From Calliopsis andreniformis (taxonomy: Eukaryota; Arthropoda; Insecta; Hymenoptera; Andrenidae): 64,000 bases of DNA. Position numbers and translations under genes: made by a program. The notes below the pieces were generated by a model. The model saw nothing but the letters and a program-made list of their open reading frames with translations. It was not told the origin of the DNA and made no database searches. Of this stretch, positions 63,550 through 64,000 are shown in pieces. The stretch lies in contig NW_027480423.1 of assembly GCF_051401765.1 (NCBI RefSeq), positions 13,144,001-13,208,000 on the forward strand. Direction: 5' to 3'. Position 1 is the stretch's first letter. Every line of letters starts with the position of its first letter.

Positions 63550-63715
63550 TAGAAGTCAACGCCCGAAGCATTAAATACAAAATAAATAGAACGGTTTTTC
63601 CATTGTATAAAACGAATAATTGCTACCAGTGTGAAAGTTATGGTCATTTCTACGTTCCGCGCAACCTGGGCTTTACTCTAGGGCGTTGTTCCACCAGATC
63701 GAGTAGTTAGGGCCT
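63550..63715 (+). repeat. Monomer type 1 reference copy (CCCG / TAGAACGG type)
   Basis: This complete 166-bp unit shows the most common class of the right half. It starts TAGAAGTCAACGCCCGAAGC, has AAATAGAACGG before the T-tract, then CCATTGTATAAAACG and TAATTGCTACCAGTG. Its dyad is weakened because the first arm reads CCTGGG instead of CCTAGG. The same class makes up part of almost every higher-order repeat from about 16 kb rightward and has diverged relatives in the left flank near 4.1, 6.0 and 7.3 kb. Classes were defined by eye, without clustering. Confidence 0.85.
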
Positions 63716-63881
63716 AAGAAGTCAACGCCAGAAGCATAAAATACGATATAAATACAACAGCTTTTCCATCGTATAAAACAAATAATTGCAAGCAGTGTGA
63801 AAGTTATGGTCATTTCTACGTTCCGGGCAACCTAGGCTTCACTGTATGGCGTTCTTCGACCACATCGGATAGCTACGGCCT
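63716..63881 (+). repeat. Monomer type 2 reference copy (ACGATATAAAT / GTATGG type)
   Basis: This complete unit begins AAGAAGTCAACGCCAGAAGC and carries ATACGATATAAATACAACAG, then CTTTTCC, AAACAAATAATTGCAAGCAG, and a diagnostic 3' part CTTCACTGTATGGCG ... CCACATCGGATAGCTACGG. The second arm of the CCTAGG dyad is destroyed (TGTATGG). It is followed by a type 3 monomer in nearly every occurrence, so types 2 and 3 behave as a linked pair in the higher-order repeats. Confidence 0.85.
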
Positions 63882-64000
63882 CAGAAGTCAACGCCTGAAG
63901 TATAAAATACAATAAAAATACATCAGTCTTTCCATCCTATAACAGGAATAATTGCAACCCGTGTGAAAGGGATGGTCATTTCTACGTTCCGGGCAACCTA
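63882..64000 (+). repeat. Monomer type 3 reference copy, cut by the window end
   Basis: The unit begins CAGAAGTCAACGCCTGAAGT and has ACAATAAAAATACATCAG, TCTTTCCATCCTATAACAGG and TTGCAACCCGTGTGAAAGGG. About 119 of 166 bp are inside the window. The CCTATAACAGG stretch resembles monomers at the far left (near 50 and 550), so this class is old in the array. It is the 5' partner in the chimeric monomers described in the findings. Confidence 0.82.

Larger units (their letters stand above)
1..64000. repeat. 166-bp satellite array, head to tail, about 386 monomers
   Basis: The sequence is a continuous series of monomers that begin with variants of TAGAAGTCAACGCC and end with AATAGTTAGGGCCT. Monomer starts were located at 1, 166, 332, 498, 1660, 3319, 3651, 3983, 12271, 20067, 20897, 21727, 22557, 37488, 63550, 63716 and 63882, all consistent with a 166-bp unit. 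The most constant part is GGTCATTTCTACGTTCCGGG followed by CAACCTAGG. No monomer is inverted and I saw no foreign insertion. Size, homogeneity and nested higher-order repeats fit a centromeric or pericentromeric satellite of a eukaryote, possibly a plant. Centromere function is inference only. The unit length is 3n+1, so open frames across it are accidental. Confidence 0.97.
62973..64000. repeat. Fourth copy of the 0.87-kb block and window end
   Basis: It matches 58989 onward at exactly 3984 bp to the end of the window, including the private TTCTTCGACCACATCGG (59870/63854), which differs from the usual TTCTTCCACC. The sharing of this rare state makes these the most recent large duplicates seen. 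The array continues past the window. Confidence 0.91.

Noticed and set aside
1..64000. TTAGGG once in most monomers, resembling a telomere repeat
   Set aside because: It is a single hexamer per 166 bp inside GTTAGGGCCT and never occurs in tandem.
1..64000. CENP-B box
   Set aside because: The best partial matches (TTCCGGGCAAC, or TTCGGGCG on the other strand) lack the required spacing and core bases of the known box.
1..64000. CRISPR array
   Set aside because: The repeat unit is the entire 166 bp with no unique spacers of regular size, and the context is eukaryotic satellite.
1..64000. Transposon or retroelement insertion
   Set aside because: Reading through all 64 kb I saw no break of the monomer series by foreign sequence, no terminal repeats and no target-site duplications.
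1..64000. Promoter-like TATAAA in CGTATAAAACG and ATATAAATAC
   Set aside because: Present in almost every monomer as part of the AT-rich half. Nothing in the sequence shows initiation there, so listing hundreds of sites would be misleading.
1..64000. tRNA, rRNA or 5S gene as origin of the monomer
   Set aside because: No box A/B arrangement, cloverleaf or recognisable rRNA segment could be seen in the consensus on either strand.
1..64000. Identification with the satellite of a particular plant because of the 166-bp length
   Set aside because: Length alone is not diagnostic, and I do not recognise the sequence well enough to name a species.

Overview
The whole 64 kb window is one uninterrupted tandem array of a single satellite DNA family. 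The monomer is 166 bp, all copies lie head to tail in the same orientation, and there are about 386 of them. I found no gene, RNA gene, transposon or other unique sequence anywhere, and no inverted monomer. Counting from the recurrent GAAGTCAACG block, the monomer reads: an AGTCAACGCC block (positions 1-20), an AT-rich half with a short T-tract (21-75), a linker (76-90), the best conserved box GGTCATTTCTACGTTCCGGG (about 93-112), a CCTAGG-centred dyad (116-133), and a 3' part ending in TTAGGGCCT. A hand-built consensus has 68 G+C of 166 (41%) and seven CpGs, with no CpG depletion.

A large array of 150-180 bp monomers with nested higher-order repeats (HORs) is typical of eukaryotic centromeric or pericentromeric satellite. 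The monomer length and look would fit a plant, but other eukaryotes are not excluded and I cannot name the species or the satellite.

The array falls into zones. (1) About 1-12.4 kb: diverged monomers with many small indels. It holds a 10-monomer HOR duplicated in tandem (1-1659 and 1660-3040), a nearly perfect dimer duplication (3319-3982) and one dispersed duplication (3983-4532 / 7133-7682). (2) About 12.4-37.3 kb: intermediate. Blocks of 0.5-3.5 kb recur at offsets of about 9-16 kb. A clean pentamer HOR (830 bp, three copies, 20067-22556) lies here, with a shorter version at 35997-37321. (3) About 37.3-64 kb: highly homogenised. Every monomer-to-monomer distance I measured is an exact multiple of 166. 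Blocks recur at 4648, 5478, 8134 and 9794 bp. There is a tandem trimer (498 bp), a 9-mer (1494 bp), and a roughly 0.87 kb block repeated four times at exactly 3984 bp (24 monomers).

The rise in homogeneity from left to right suggests an array margin toward the left and a more active core toward or beyond the right end. No genes work together here. The interest is in how the array evolves: in-register unequal exchange, chimeric monomers that were later amplified, copy-number changes of one, three or more whole monomers, and a patchy dyad motif. All comparisons were made by eye. Block edges are good to about 10-30 bp, and collapse or expansion during assembly cannot be excluded.
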